NCBI RefSeq assembly: GCF_002836205.1
Contig: NZ_PJBE01000012.1
Location: 1,016,735-1,080,734, forward strand
DNA: 64,000 bases
DNA from: Shewanella sp. Choline-02u-19
GTDB taxonomy: Bacteria; Pseudomonadota; Gammaproteobacteria; Enterobacterales; Shewanellaceae
Direction of reading: 5' to 3'
Position numbers and translations under genes: made by a program. Shown piece after piece: positions 33,381 through 41,761 of the stretch. The notes beneath the pieces are model-generated. The model was not told the origin of the DNA. It worked only from the letters and a program-made list of their open reading frames with translations, and did no database searches. Each line of letters begins with the position of its first letter. Positions within the stretch are counted from its first letter, which is position 1.

Positions 33381-34979
33381 TCACTTACGCAATTCTCTGC
33401 GTAATATCTTACCCACTGTAGATTTAGGCAATGCATCGACAAAGATAACCACTTTGGGGATCTTATAGGCGGTTAGCTGCTCGCGGCAGTAGCTGTCGAT
33501 TGCCGCTTTAGCTTGTTCATGATCGGCATGAATATCGTTTAATACGATAACCGCTTTAACGGCTTCACCGCTACGATCGTCTTCAATACCAATCACGGCA
33601 CATTCGAATATTGCTTCGTGATTCGACAGTATATCTTCGACTTCGTTTGGATAGACGTTAAAACCAGAGACGATAATCATGTCTTTCTTGCGATCAACAA
33701 TTTTATGGAAGCCGTCTTCAGTGGCAATCGCGATGTCGCCTGTTTTAAAGTAACCTTCGCTGGTCATGACTTTTGCCGTTTCCTCTGGGTTATTCCAATA
33801 ACCTAACATCACCTGTGGACCAAAGACGGCAAGCTCGCCGGTTTCTCCTGTGGCGACTTCGTTATCATCCATGTCGAGAATCTTTACCAAGGTGCCAAGG
33901 ACGGGTTTGCCAATCGTGCCGAGCTGTTCGAGTCCAGGTGCATTGAGCGACACCACCGGTGATGTTTCCGATAATCCGTAACCTTCAGAGATGGTGCAGC
34001 CAGTGGTTTGCTGCCAAACCGAAGCCGCTGCTTGAGTTAATGCAGTACCTCCGGAGATGGTCACTTTTAAGTGGCTAAAATCCAATGCCTTAAATTCTGG
34101 TTGGTGACATAGCCCGACAAATAATGTGTTGAGCCCTGCAAATCCAGTGAATGAATATTGTGCCAGCGCTGAGATCAATCCTGAAATGTCGCGTGGATTT
34201 GGGATCAATATAGAACAACCGCCACGCTCGTAATAAAGCACTAAATTCACCATGAAGGCGTAGATATGGTACACAGGTAGCGGCGCGACAAAAATCTCTT
34301 CACCTTCAACTAGGCGACTGCCAATACGCGATTTTATCTGCATGGCGTTGGCGAGTAAATTACCGTGGGTTAACATTGCCCCTTTTGATAATCCGGTGGT
34401 CCCGCCGGTATATTGCAGTGCTGCAATCTGTTCTGGCACGCTAATCACAGGCACATATGTCAGTAGCTCACCCGCTTTTAGCACATCACAAAAGGCGATG
34501 GTTGCAAAGGGGACTTCTGGTTGCGGTTGCGGTGCAATCAAGTCCATTGCATGCGTGGATATAACGGTTTCAATACTGGTGTTAGCAATCACTTCAGTCA
34601 ATGTTGGCAACAGATCCGATAGCACCACTAGGGCTTTTGCGCCTGAGTCATTGAATTGGTGGATGAGCTCCCGTGGGGTATACAAAGGGTTGGTATTGAC
34701 TAACACCATACCTGCTTTAATGGCGCCATAAGCGGCAATCACAAACTGAGTGATATTGGGCAGTTGAATCGCAACTCTATCGCCCTGTACTAAATTCGTT
34801 TCTTGTTGCAGGTAAGCGGCAAACTGGCGTGAAGAATGATTAATCTCGTTGAATGTGGTTTCTTTCCCTAAACAAGAATAAGCGGCTTTATCACCGTATC
34901 GGGCACTTGCAAGGTCAATCAGATCATTGAGTGAGGCGTATCGGGAGAGATCGAGTGTTGAGTCTGAATCATATGCCAT
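33381..34979 (-). CDS. Long-chain acyl-CoA ligase (FadD family)
   Basis: 532 residues. It belongs to the adenylate-forming superfamily: P-loop-like LQYTGGTTGLSKGAMLTHGN near residues 188-207, then GYGLSETSPVVSLN, the GYFKTGDIAIATEDGFHKIVDRKKD hinge region, and the C-terminal catalytic Lys in PKSTVGKILRREL. It activates a fatty acid with ATP and CoA for beta-oxidation or lipid use. It is a little shorter than E. coli FadD and may be a paralogue for another chain length, so I give no symbol. AAGG is 7 bases before the ATG. It stands alone. Confidence 0.87.
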   Translation of the reverse strand: MAYDSDSTLDLSRYASLNDLIDLASARYGDKAAYSCLGKETTFNEINHSSRQFAAYLQQETNLVQGDRVAIQLPNITQFVIAAYGAIKAGMVLVNTNPLYTPRELIHQFNDSGAKALVVLSDLLPTLTEVIANTSIETVISTHAMDLIAPQPQPEVPFATIAFCDVLKAGELLTYVPVISVPEQIAALQYTGGTTGLSKGAMLTHGNLLANAMQIKSRIGSRLVEGEEIFVAPLPVYHIYAFMVNLVLYYERGGCSILIPNPRDISGLISALAQYSFTGFAGLNTLFVGLCHQPEFKALDFSHLKVTISGGTALTQAAASVWQQTTGCTISEGYGLSETSPVVSLNAPGLEQLGTIGKPVLGTLVKILDMDDNEVATGETGELAVFGPQVMLGYWNNPEETAKVMTSEGYFKTGDIAIATEDGFHKIVDRKKDMIIVSGFNVYPNEVEDILSNHEAIFECAVIGIEDDRSGEAVKAVIVLNDIHADHEQAKAAIDSYCREQLTAYKIPKVVIFVDALPKSTVGKILRRELRK

Positions 34980-35188
34980 GGAGATACCTTCGTTAGCCAG
35001 TTTTTGATTGTTTTTGGGGTTGATTAGTGAATCAAACAGGCGTTTAGATTAGTGCGATTGTCACCCTAAGGTCAATGGTCAACAATGAAATAAATTGTTT
35101 CATGCCTGCAGAACAGAGCAATGGCTATCAGCTTGTAACAATTAGATTTTTTACTCTACTTTTTTACCGGCGAGATTAACCCCCTAGA

Positions 35189-35223
35189 TTAACAGGTAAA
35201 GCAGCGGTTACTTTACCTGTTAA
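35189..35223. terminator. Hairpin after ccoG
   Basis: TTAACAGGTAAAG and CTTTACCTGTTAA form a perfect 13-bp stem with a 9-base loop, starting about 20 bases beyond the ccoG stop. The T-run is weak. Confidence 0.6.
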
Positions 35224-35244
35224 CTCAAGCTTGCTTGATGATGG

Positions 35245-36687
35245 TTATAGCGGGCTAAAGAAATTAGATTGTTGCGTTACTTGGTTGTGACTGTGCTGCT
35301 CTGACACGGTAAAGGTTATTGCGCTGCGGCTGCTTTCAAGTTCATTTAGATCTGCCAAGACGGTTACCGGGTAATCTAGCAGCTCACCCGCATTAATTAA
35401 CAAACGGGTATTTCCTGCGAGTTTATAGCTACTGTTACCTGACACATAGATTTGATAGTGACGAGCCTGCTGGGTTTTATTACGGATTTTTAGCGTAAAG
35501 CTATTTTCAACTTCATCGGTTAATGTTTCACGGTACAGCGTTTGTCTATCACGAATGATGTTTAGCTCAATGGCAGAACGATTACTGATATCAATCCCAA
35601 TCACGGTGAGCATGATCAAGGCTGCAATACCGTAGCCAAGAAATTTGTAAGATTCATAAAAAGGCACGGCTTTGTCGACTAATGCATTCTCACTGCTGTA
35701 ACTAATTAAGTCAGGTTTGTAGCCGAACTGCGCCATGGTCTGGTTACAAGCATCGACGCACGCGCCGCAGTTAATACACTCATATTGCAAACCGTTACGG
35801 ATATCGATACCCGTGGGGCAAACATCCACACAGAGGTTGCAGTCAACGCAATCACCTAAACTGGTTTCTTGTTTGCGTTTACGATGACCACGACTTTCGC
35901 CACGAGTTGCATCATAGGTAACGGTCTTGGTATTGGCGTCAAACATCGCTGACTGAAAGCGGGAATAAGGGCAGCAATGTAAACACATCTGCTCACGCAT
36001 CCAACCTGCATTAAGGTAAGTACAGATGGCAAAGAACCAGACCCAGGTGCTGATCCAAAAGCTGGCATCAAAAGTGAGAATATCCAGATATAACGCTCTG
36101 GCTGGAATAAAATAAGCGATAAAGCCACAACCCGTGAGAAGGGCAATTGCGCCCCACGCCAGATGTTTGCTGGTTCGTTTGGCTATTTTGTTTAAACTCA
36201 TGGGGGCTTTGTCTAAGGTAATACGCTTGTTGCGGCTGCCTTCAATTTGCTCTTCAACCCATACGAACATGAATGTCCAAGCGGTTTGTGGGCACAGGTA
36301 TCCACACCAAACTCGGCCCCAAAATACAGTGGCAAAAAACAGTAAAAATGCAGCTGCGATAAGCACCCAAGCAAGAATAGTGAAATCTTGAGGCCAAAGC
36401 GTGGTGCCAAAGAAAATGAATTGTTGGTCGCTAATATTAAACAGAATGGCTTGTCGACCTTGATAAGAGACAAACGGTAGTAGAAAAAATAGCGCAACCA
36501 ATAAGCTATTCATCCCGGTTCGAATGCGTTGAAAATATCCTTTTTGCTCTCGAATATGGATCTTACCGCTAGGCGGGCTGTCGACCTGCTTAATGGGAAT
36601 GCGATTATTCGGTCGTTGGCTATGGGTGTTTTCTATTACTTTGCTATTGTTTTTATTTAACATTGGCTTCTCTATAGGCACTGACAT
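35245..36687 (-). CDS. ccoG: Cytochrome cbb3 oxidase accessory protein CcoG (FixG/RdxA)
   Basis: 480 residues. Five or so membrane helices in the first half carry a polyferredoxin-like CxxC region (RVWCGYLCPQTAW; QMCLHCCPYSRFQ), then two [4Fe-4S] motifs: CVDCNLCVDVCP and CINCGACVDACN. A C-terminal periplasmic Ig-like domain (about residues 370-480) is typical of CcoG. The protein is thought to supply Cu(I) to the cbb3 oxidase by reducing Cu(II). The cbb3 structural genes are not in the window, so this copy is isolated. The start could be ATG 36687 or an internal Met eight codons later. Confidence 0.9.
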   Translation of the reverse strand: MSVPIEKPMLNKNNSKVIENTHSQRPNNRIPIKQVDSPPSGKIHIREQKGYFQRIRTGMNSLLVALFFLLPFVSYQGRQAILFNISDQQFIFFGTTLWPQDFTILAWVLIAAAFLLFFATVFWGRVWCGYLCPQTAWTFMFVWVEEQIEGSRNKRITLDKAPMSLNKIAKRTSKHLAWGAIALLTGCGFIAYFIPARALYLDILTFDASFWISTWVWFFAICTYLNAGWMREQMCLHCCPYSRFQSAMFDANTKTVTYDATRGESRGHRKRKQETSLGDCVDCNLCVDVCPTGIDIRNGLQYECINCGACVDACNQTMAQFGYKPDLISYSSENALVDKAVPFYESYKFLGYGIAALIMLTVIGIDISNRSAIELNIIRDRQTLYRETLTDEVENSFTLKIRNKTQQARHYQIYVSGNSSYKLAGNTRLLINAGELLDYPVTVLADLNELESSRSAITFTVSEQHSHNQVTQQSNFFSPL

Positions 36688-36831
36688 TGTTCACTCAGTG
36701 CCTATATAGCAAGCTCTAGGCCATGTTTTAAGTTATTGTTTTTGCTTAGTATTATCCTTTTGATTACACTCTTTGATCGCGATATATCGCTAATCCATTG
36801 TATGTCGTGTCTTGCCGTTGATGAACGCTTA

Positions 36832-38292
36832 CTATATTGGCCGAGCAATAGCGAGTTTAAGCATACGAGAGCGCAAGGTGCTGGGGGGCATTCCCAGTAT
36901 TGCTGCAGCACCGATTGGCCCTGAGATCCGCCATTGACTCTGCTTTAATATTTTTAAAATATGTGCTTTTTCTATTTCGGCTAATGTCTGTTTAGCGTTG
37001 GTTGCCGCAGTAGATGTTTTAGCTTGAGGCTCTGATGCTAGTTGGCCAAACTCGAGCACTGGCCCCGTTGATAAGATCATCTCTCTTTCAAGCACATTCT
37101 GCAGTTCACGCACATTACCAGGCCAGCTATGTTTGGCTAAATTTTGCATACCTCGTTGGCTAACCTTGCTTATTTTTTTACCTAATTTACGATTTAGCTC
37201 CTGAAGAAGGTGACTAACGAGTTCAGGAATATCCGACAAACGGCTGCGCAATGGCGGTACTACAATGGGAAAAACATTAAGCCGATAATAGAGATCCATT
37301 CTAAACAGACCTTGTTCGACCCGCTTTAGCAGATCGTGATGGGTCGCGGTAATCAGTCTGATATCAACTTTAATTGTTTGGCTACTGCCAACGCGTTCAA
37401 ACTCTTGTTCTTGAATGACCCTGAGCAGTTTTGACTGGGCTTCTAGACTCAGTTCAGCCACTTCATCGAGAAATAGAGTGCCATTATTTGCGAGTTCGAA
37501 ACGGCCTTTTCGACGACTTGTCGCACCTGTGTATGCGCCTTTTTCATGGCCAAACAACTCACTTTCAAGTAAGGATGTTGAAAATGCAGCGCAATTGACA
37601 CTCACTAATGGCTTACCTGCACGGTTACTTAAGCGGTGCAGGTTGCGGGCGACGAGTTCTTTACCTGTGCCATTCTCGCCACTAATTAACACCGTGCTTT
37701 CTGTATTAGCAACAAGCTTAATCTGCTGAATCAACTGGTTAATTTGTTGGCTTTCACCTGATATACCAACATCTCCAGTACGGTCTGCAAGCTCTAATTG
37801 CAAATATTGATTTTCGAATGATAGCTTCTCTGACAGGGCTTGAACTTGCTCTAGCGCTTGGCGGAGTGACTGTTCCGTTTGCTTTTGAATACTGATATCA
37901 CGAAATATCGCGACAACTCCCATAAGCACCCCATCTTTATACACCGGGGTTGAGGTGTAATGGACTGGAAAGCTAGAGCCATCTTTACGCCAAAACACTT
38001 CATGGGTTATCTCTCTTGCTGTGCCATCTCTGAGCGTGTTGTAGATGGGGCAGTCCTCTTTAGGATAATGGCTACCATCGTTATGGCTATGGTGATGGCA
38101 GTCATGAATATTCTTGCCTAACAACTCCTGGGTTTGCCAACCCGTCATCTTCTCAGCGGCTGGATTGATGAACACGGCATTGCCGTCGAGATCAAATCCA
38201 TAAATACCTTCGCTGACCGCGTTTAGTATCAATTGGTTCTCTGGCAGAAAGTCTGCATGAGCGGTTTTTTGTTTAAGATTGATAGCTGACAT
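36832..38292 (-). CDS. Sigma-54-dependent activator with PAS domain
   Basis: About 486 residues from the ATG at 38292 (AGGA 6 bases upstream). Domains: PAS (residues ~30-140; GIYGFDLDGNAVFINPAAEKMTGW, RDISIQKQ) with a His/Cys-rich insert (CHHHSHNDGSHYPKEDC) that could bind a metal or redox cofactor; a coiled linker; AAA+ with Walker A (SGENGTGKELV), the sigma-54 contact loop GAYTGA (Tyr for the usual Phe), and TLFLDEVAELS; and a Fis-type HTH at the end (QWRISGPIGAAAILGMPPSTLRSRM). It should activate sigma-54 promoters in response to a cytoplasmic signal. Targets are unknown; ccoG lies next downstream. Confidence 0.9.
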   Translation of the reverse strand: MSAINLKQKTAHADFLPENQLILNAVSEGIYGFDLDGNAVFINPAAEKMTGWQTQELLGKNIHDCHHHSHNDGSHYPKEDCPIYNTLRDGTAREITHEVFWRKDGSSFPVHYTSTPVYKDGVLMGVVAIFRDISIQKQTEQSLRQALEQVQALSEKLSFENQYLQLELADRTGDVGISGESQQINQLIQQIKLVANTESTVLISGENGTGKELVARNLHRLSNRAGKPLVSVNCAAFSTSLLESELFGHEKGAYTGATSRRKGRFELANNGTLFLDEVAELSLEAQSKLLRVIQEQEFERVGSSQTIKVDIRLITATHHDLLKRVEQGLFRMDLYYRLNVFPIVVPPLRSRLSDIPELVSHLLQELNRKLGKKISKVSQRGMQNLAKHSWPGNVRELQNVLEREMILSTGPVLEFGQLASEPQAKTSTAATNAKQTLAEIEKAHILKILKQSQWRISGPIGAAAILGMPPSTLRSRMLKLAIARPI

Positions 38293-38322
38293 GGTGGTTC
38301 CTGTCGCGATATGAAGTGACAA

Positions 38323-38642
38323 AGCTAGCGTAAGTATACGTTAAACCATTGAGTCACGATATCACGTGCTTTGGTAGTGGTTTCAAATATGCAGAATAAT
38401 CGCTCAATATTTTTAACTAGATGAGTCATGGCTGCTGTTTGTTTTGAACATGGGTCTAGCGGTTTTATGGCCCTGATGACTCGACTTTTTTATGTTTAAT
38501 CCACTCAGGGTTGAATGGTGAATATTTGAATCGTTAGTCTGTTATCCATCCAAGCTGCAGTATATGAACAGAATAGGGCAAGTAGACGTTTATTAAGTTA
38601 AAATGAGGTTAGTTGAAGTCTTACTGAATTTTGAGCCTGATT
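38323..38642. promoter_or_regulatory. Divergent promoter region with a single TorR-type box
   Basis: About 320 bases between the PAS/sigma-54 gene and yacL. At 38561-38574 lies TATATGAACAGAAT, identical over 14 bases to the sequence around the perfect TorR box of torE (14810-14823); on the minus strand it contains CTGTTCATAT. Nothing else in this stretch was recognised. Confidence 0.45.
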
Positions 38643-39020
38643 ATGGAATACGATTTTTTACGCAATACAATGACCGGTACAGCATTTGCGCGGTTCAGTA
38701 TGGATCATGAAGCGATGGGTTTTTGGTTGTCGGAAGAGCTTGGTGACAATCCTGAGAAGCATGTCGAGATCTGTCAGCAGCTTGAAAAGCTACAAACTGG
38801 CCAGCTAAGTGATTGGCGCTTAATTGGTAAGGCACTGTCGATAGAGTTTGATTGTGAACAGGTCAGAGTGTTTGCCAATAATATCGAAGAGGGCGAGGAG
38901 GAGGATGCTGAGATGGATGAATCAATGTCATTCTATAATGGAGAGTCTGAAGCATTTTGTGGTTTAGAGGATTTCTATGCGGTATTGGTCAACTGGCGTA
39001 AGTTTTTGGATGAATACTAG
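38643..39020 (+). CDS. yacL: YacL (UPF0231) family protein
   Basis: About 125 residues from the Met at 38643 (MEYDFLRN), which matches the E. coli YacL start (MDYEFLRD). The acidic stretch EEGEEEDAEMDESMSFYNGESEAFCGLEDFYAVL corresponds to the family core (MNYYDEESLSLCGVEDF). It is a small cytoplasmic acidic protein of unknown function, conserved in gamma-proteobacteria. An upstream TTG would add four residues. Confidence 0.87.
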   Translation: MEYDFLRNTMTGTAFARFSMDHEAMGFWLSEELGDNPEKHVEICQQLEKLQTGQLSDWRLIGKALSIEFDCEQVRVFANNIEEGEEEDAEMDESMSFYNGESEAFCGLEDFYAVLVNWRKFLDEY

Positions 39021-39038
39021 TTGGCTATAGAGCATATT

Positions 39039-39065
39039 AAAAAAGGCAGCCTAGGCTGCCTTTTT
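39039..39065. terminator. Bidirectional terminator between yacL and narP
   Basis: AAAAGGCAGCC TA GGCTGCCTTTTT: a GC-rich 7-bp core extended by A/T pairs, with A-run and T-run on opposite sides, between convergent genes. Confidence 0.9.
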
Positions 39066-39097
39066 GCTGTTTAACTATCCAGTATAAGCGATATCAG

Positions 39098-39727
39098 TTA
39101 TTGGTTTAGGTATCTAACAGCCATCTCTGTACGTGACTTAGCATTGGCTTTGCGAAGTAGATTTTTTACATGTACTTTAACGGTGCCTTCGCTTATATGT
39201 AACTGCTCTGCGACCACGCGGTTACTTTGTCCTTCAGCAAGGTGCTTTAATATCTCTAGCTCCCTTGGTGTTAGGTTTTCAATCCAGTCCTGCTCATTAA
39301 CTGAGGTATTTAGCTCAGATAAGTAGTCTTTAACATTCTCGCTAATAATACGATGTCCTAACATGGCATTCTTTAGCATCTCAAGCAGCAGATCTGGCTC
39401 GGTATCTTTAAGTAGATAACCATCGGCACCCGCTCTAACCAGTCTAATCACATCTTGTTTAGCATCCGAAACGGTCAAAATAACAATACGGGAGGTGACG
39501 CCCTCTTGTCGCAAAGCATTGAGTGTATCGAGGCCTGTCATCCCTTTCATATTGAGATCAAGTAACACTATATCGGGCTCATTTTCAGCGACGGCAGAAA
39601 GTGCGTCTAGCCCACTTCCCGCTTCACCAAAGAGAGTGAAATCGGAGTCTGAGGTAATAAGCTGACAGATCCCGCGACGCAATAGCGGGTGATCGTCGAT
39701 AACTAGCACTGAATAAGGCTTACCCAT
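39098..39727 (-). CDS. narP: Nitrate/nitrite response regulator NarP
   Basis: 209 residues. A receiver domain with acidic pocket IDDHPLLRRG and phospho-acceptor Asp57 (IVLLDLNMKGM), and a LuxR-type HTH (LTPRELEILKHLAEGQSNRVVAEQLHISEGTVKVHVKNLL region, residues ~150-200). GGAGG precedes the ATG. With NarQ encoded just upstream it forms a two-component system for nitrate/nitrite. NarP rather than NarL is favoured by the single narQ partner and by the 7-2-7 palindrome beside nrfA. Confidence 0.9.
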   Translation of the reverse strand: MGKPYSVLVIDDHPLLRRGICQLITSDSDFTLFGEAGSGLDALSAVAENEPDIVLLDLNMKGMTGLDTLNALRQEGVTSRIVILTVSDAKQDVIRLVRAGADGYLLKDTEPDLLLEMLKNAMLGHRIISENVKDYLSELNTSVNEQDWIENLTPRELEILKHLAEGQSNRVVAEQLHISEGTVKVHVKNLLRKANAKSRTEMAVRYLNQ

Positions 39728-39813
39728 TTAATGGCCTCCTACTGAGGTTAACTCGCAATTCAAAAGTTAAAGATGTCATTTTTGCTTTAATAGCTGTTTT
39801 ATATAGCAAAAAA

Positions 39814-41517
39814 TCACACTGGTTCTTGTTGAGGTGGGAAGGTTAACGTCACTGTGGCACCACCTTCCTCATTTTGGCTAAATTCTACCACACCTGATAG
39901 GCGACTTGCGCGCTCATGCATGATCCCTAAACCAAAATGTTGATCTCTTTCTTTGAGTTTTTCTATTCCGAGCCCATCATCACTAATACTAATAATCACT
40001 TTGGTATCAGATATTTTTTGGCAGCTGATATGAATATGCTGGGCGCTAGCATGCTTAATCGCGTTGAGTGTGGCTTCGCGAGTGAGCTGTAAAATATGAA
40101 TATGTTGCTGGGCACCGAGTAGCTGTACTGGCAGTTTATAATCGAGTGTTATGTTAGCATCACTTTGACTGCGTAATTGCTCAACCATTGCTTCTATAGC
40201 GTGTCCTAAGTTGGGATCTTTAATTGTCAGCCTAAAGGTGGATAGCAACTCTCTGAGCTGCGCATAGGCGGTATTGACGCCTTCATTTATTTCTTGTAAC
40301 TGCTCTGCTGCTCGCGGACTTTTCGATGTTTTGTCTAACTCTTTGGAGAGCAAATTAACTTGGATTTTTAAAAATGACAGTAATTGGCCCAAGGAGTCAT
40401 GCAATTCGCGCGCGATAACCCCTCGCTCTTCCATGAGTGCGAGTTGCTGTCGTTGCTCACCTGCATTGTGGATCACCATTGAGCGTGCCAGCATGATGGC
40501 AAAGTTACTATATAGCGCTGTTGTATAAGGTCGCTCAGAAATGACTTCTAAATAACCTAGGTTATTTTGCTCAAACTGTAATGCAAATTTCTGTGAATTC
40601 TTAACGTCATGCGGCCACTCACCTTGAGCATCGATGATGTATTGGACTTGCTCATCTTCCACTACAACCAATCTTAGGCTGATGTTAGGTTCATGGGTTT
40701 GCAGCTGGTTAATGGCATCGGTCAGCGTATTGATGTCTAATTTACTCGAGTGCAGCATGACGACATTGTCATAGAGTAATTTCAGCTCATTATTGGCACG
40801 CGTTAATGCAAGCGTCTTTTCTTGTACCTGAGATTCTAACCCTTGATAGACGCTGGCCAGTTTTTTTATTGTACTATCGAGAGCGCTGCTTAATGCACTC
40901 AATTCGATATACTCTGTTTTAGGCATTACTACATTAAAGTCGCCTTGTGAAATTGTATCAGCAGCCTGCATCAATTGTTGCAATGGTTTAACAACCTTAC
41001 GTTTGGCAATCCTTACCGTGACGAAGGCAATCAACAGCATTATGCCCAAACCGACTATCTGACTAATCGCCAGCAGCTTAAGTTTAAAGGCGGCATGTTG
41101 CTCAGTTTCTAATACGAAAAGATCAATGGTATCGACAAAGTCTTTTAGTGCAGCGGCATACAGGCGTGAGTTCTCAGATTCAATGTAATAACGCATTATT
41201 TGCCACTTATCGATGACGGTGAGGTACTTATCCTTCATGTCTTGTGGAGTATACCAAGCGAGCGTTGCCTTAAGCGCTTGAGAATTGAGGGTGTTTTCAA
41301 ATTCTTCAATTTTTTCTGCCGCCGATTCACTGCCTGAATTGGCATAAAACATAAGTCGATAACTTTGCATTCTCAGCGATCCGGAGGCATTAATCGCTCT
41401 GGCATCTCCTAAGCTATAGGACAAGTTAACGATGGCAAAAATAGCCAGTCCGCTGGACAGTAATATCAGCGTTAACATGAATCCCCATATCGCTGATGTA
41501 AGTCTGCCTTTTTTCAT
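39814..41517 (-). CDS. narQ: Nitrate/nitrite sensor kinase NarQ
   Basis: 567 residues. Two membrane helices (LTLILLSSGLAIFAIVNLSY and IVGLGIMLLIAFVTV) flank a periplasmic domain that starts with the P-box SLGDARAINASGSLRMQSYRL region (residues ~36-54), which binds nitrate. HAMP, a signalling helix and a GAF-like module follow; then HisKA_3 with His373 (VIARELHDSLGQLL) and an HATPase domain (SDDGLG, GLGIMHERA). It phosphorylates NarP. The gap to narP is 86 bases; the upstream region is shared with nrfA. Confidence 0.92.
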   Translation of the reverse strand: MKKGRLTSAIWGFMLTLILLSSGLAIFAIVNLSYSLGDARAINASGSLRMQSYRLMFYANSGSESAAEKIEEFENTLNSQALKATLAWYTPQDMKDKYLTVIDKWQIMRYYIESENSRLYAAALKDFVDTIDLFVLETEQHAAFKLKLLAISQIVGLGIMLLIAFVTVRIAKRKVVKPLQQLMQAADTISQGDFNVVMPKTEYIELSALSSALDSTIKKLASVYQGLESQVQEKTLALTRANNELKLLYDNVVMLHSSKLDINTLTDAINQLQTHEPNISLRLVVVEDEQVQYIIDAQGEWPHDVKNSQKFALQFEQNNLGYLEVISERPYTTALYSNFAIMLARSMVIHNAGEQRQQLALMEERGVIARELHDSLGQLLSFLKIQVNLLSKELDKTSKSPRAAEQLQEINEGVNTAYAQLRELLSTFRLTIKDPNLGHAIEAMVEQLRSQSDANITLDYKLPVQLLGAQQHIHILQLTREATLNAIKHASAQHIHISCQKISDTKVIISISDDGLGIEKLKERDQHFGLGIMHERASRLSGVVEFSQNEEGGATVTLTFPPQQEPV

Positions 41518-41607
41518 TCAAGAGTTCTCATTTATTGGGGTTATGAACTATTTTATTAATAGCATTTATTAATTATTGCATACTGCAATATGTTACTAAA
41601 AACACAA

Positions 41608-41676
41608 AGTGTGAGCAACAACACGTTTACAAGTTGATCTAACGCAAGTTTTAAGGAGGATACCCCTAATGGGGTA
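41608..41676. promoter_or_regulatory. nrfA/narQ intergenic control region with NarP site
   Basis: TACCCCTAATGGGGTA at 41661-41676 is a perfect palindrome in the NarP/NarL 7-2-7 layout (two TACNNNT heptamers facing each other across AA). About 20 bases before it, TTGATCTAACGCAA (near 41634) is a partial FNR/EtrA-like site, and TGTGA near 41610 could be a CRP half-site. Together they suggest anaerobic, nitrite-responsive nrfA transcription. The NarP site is firm; the other two are weak. Confidence 0.75.
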
Positions 41677-41761
41677 TGTTTTTGTTAGGTGCAAGAGGCT
41701 AAATTCACCTTGGAATAGGTGGGACTATACTATAAATATTATAAAGTAAAATGGAGATGAG

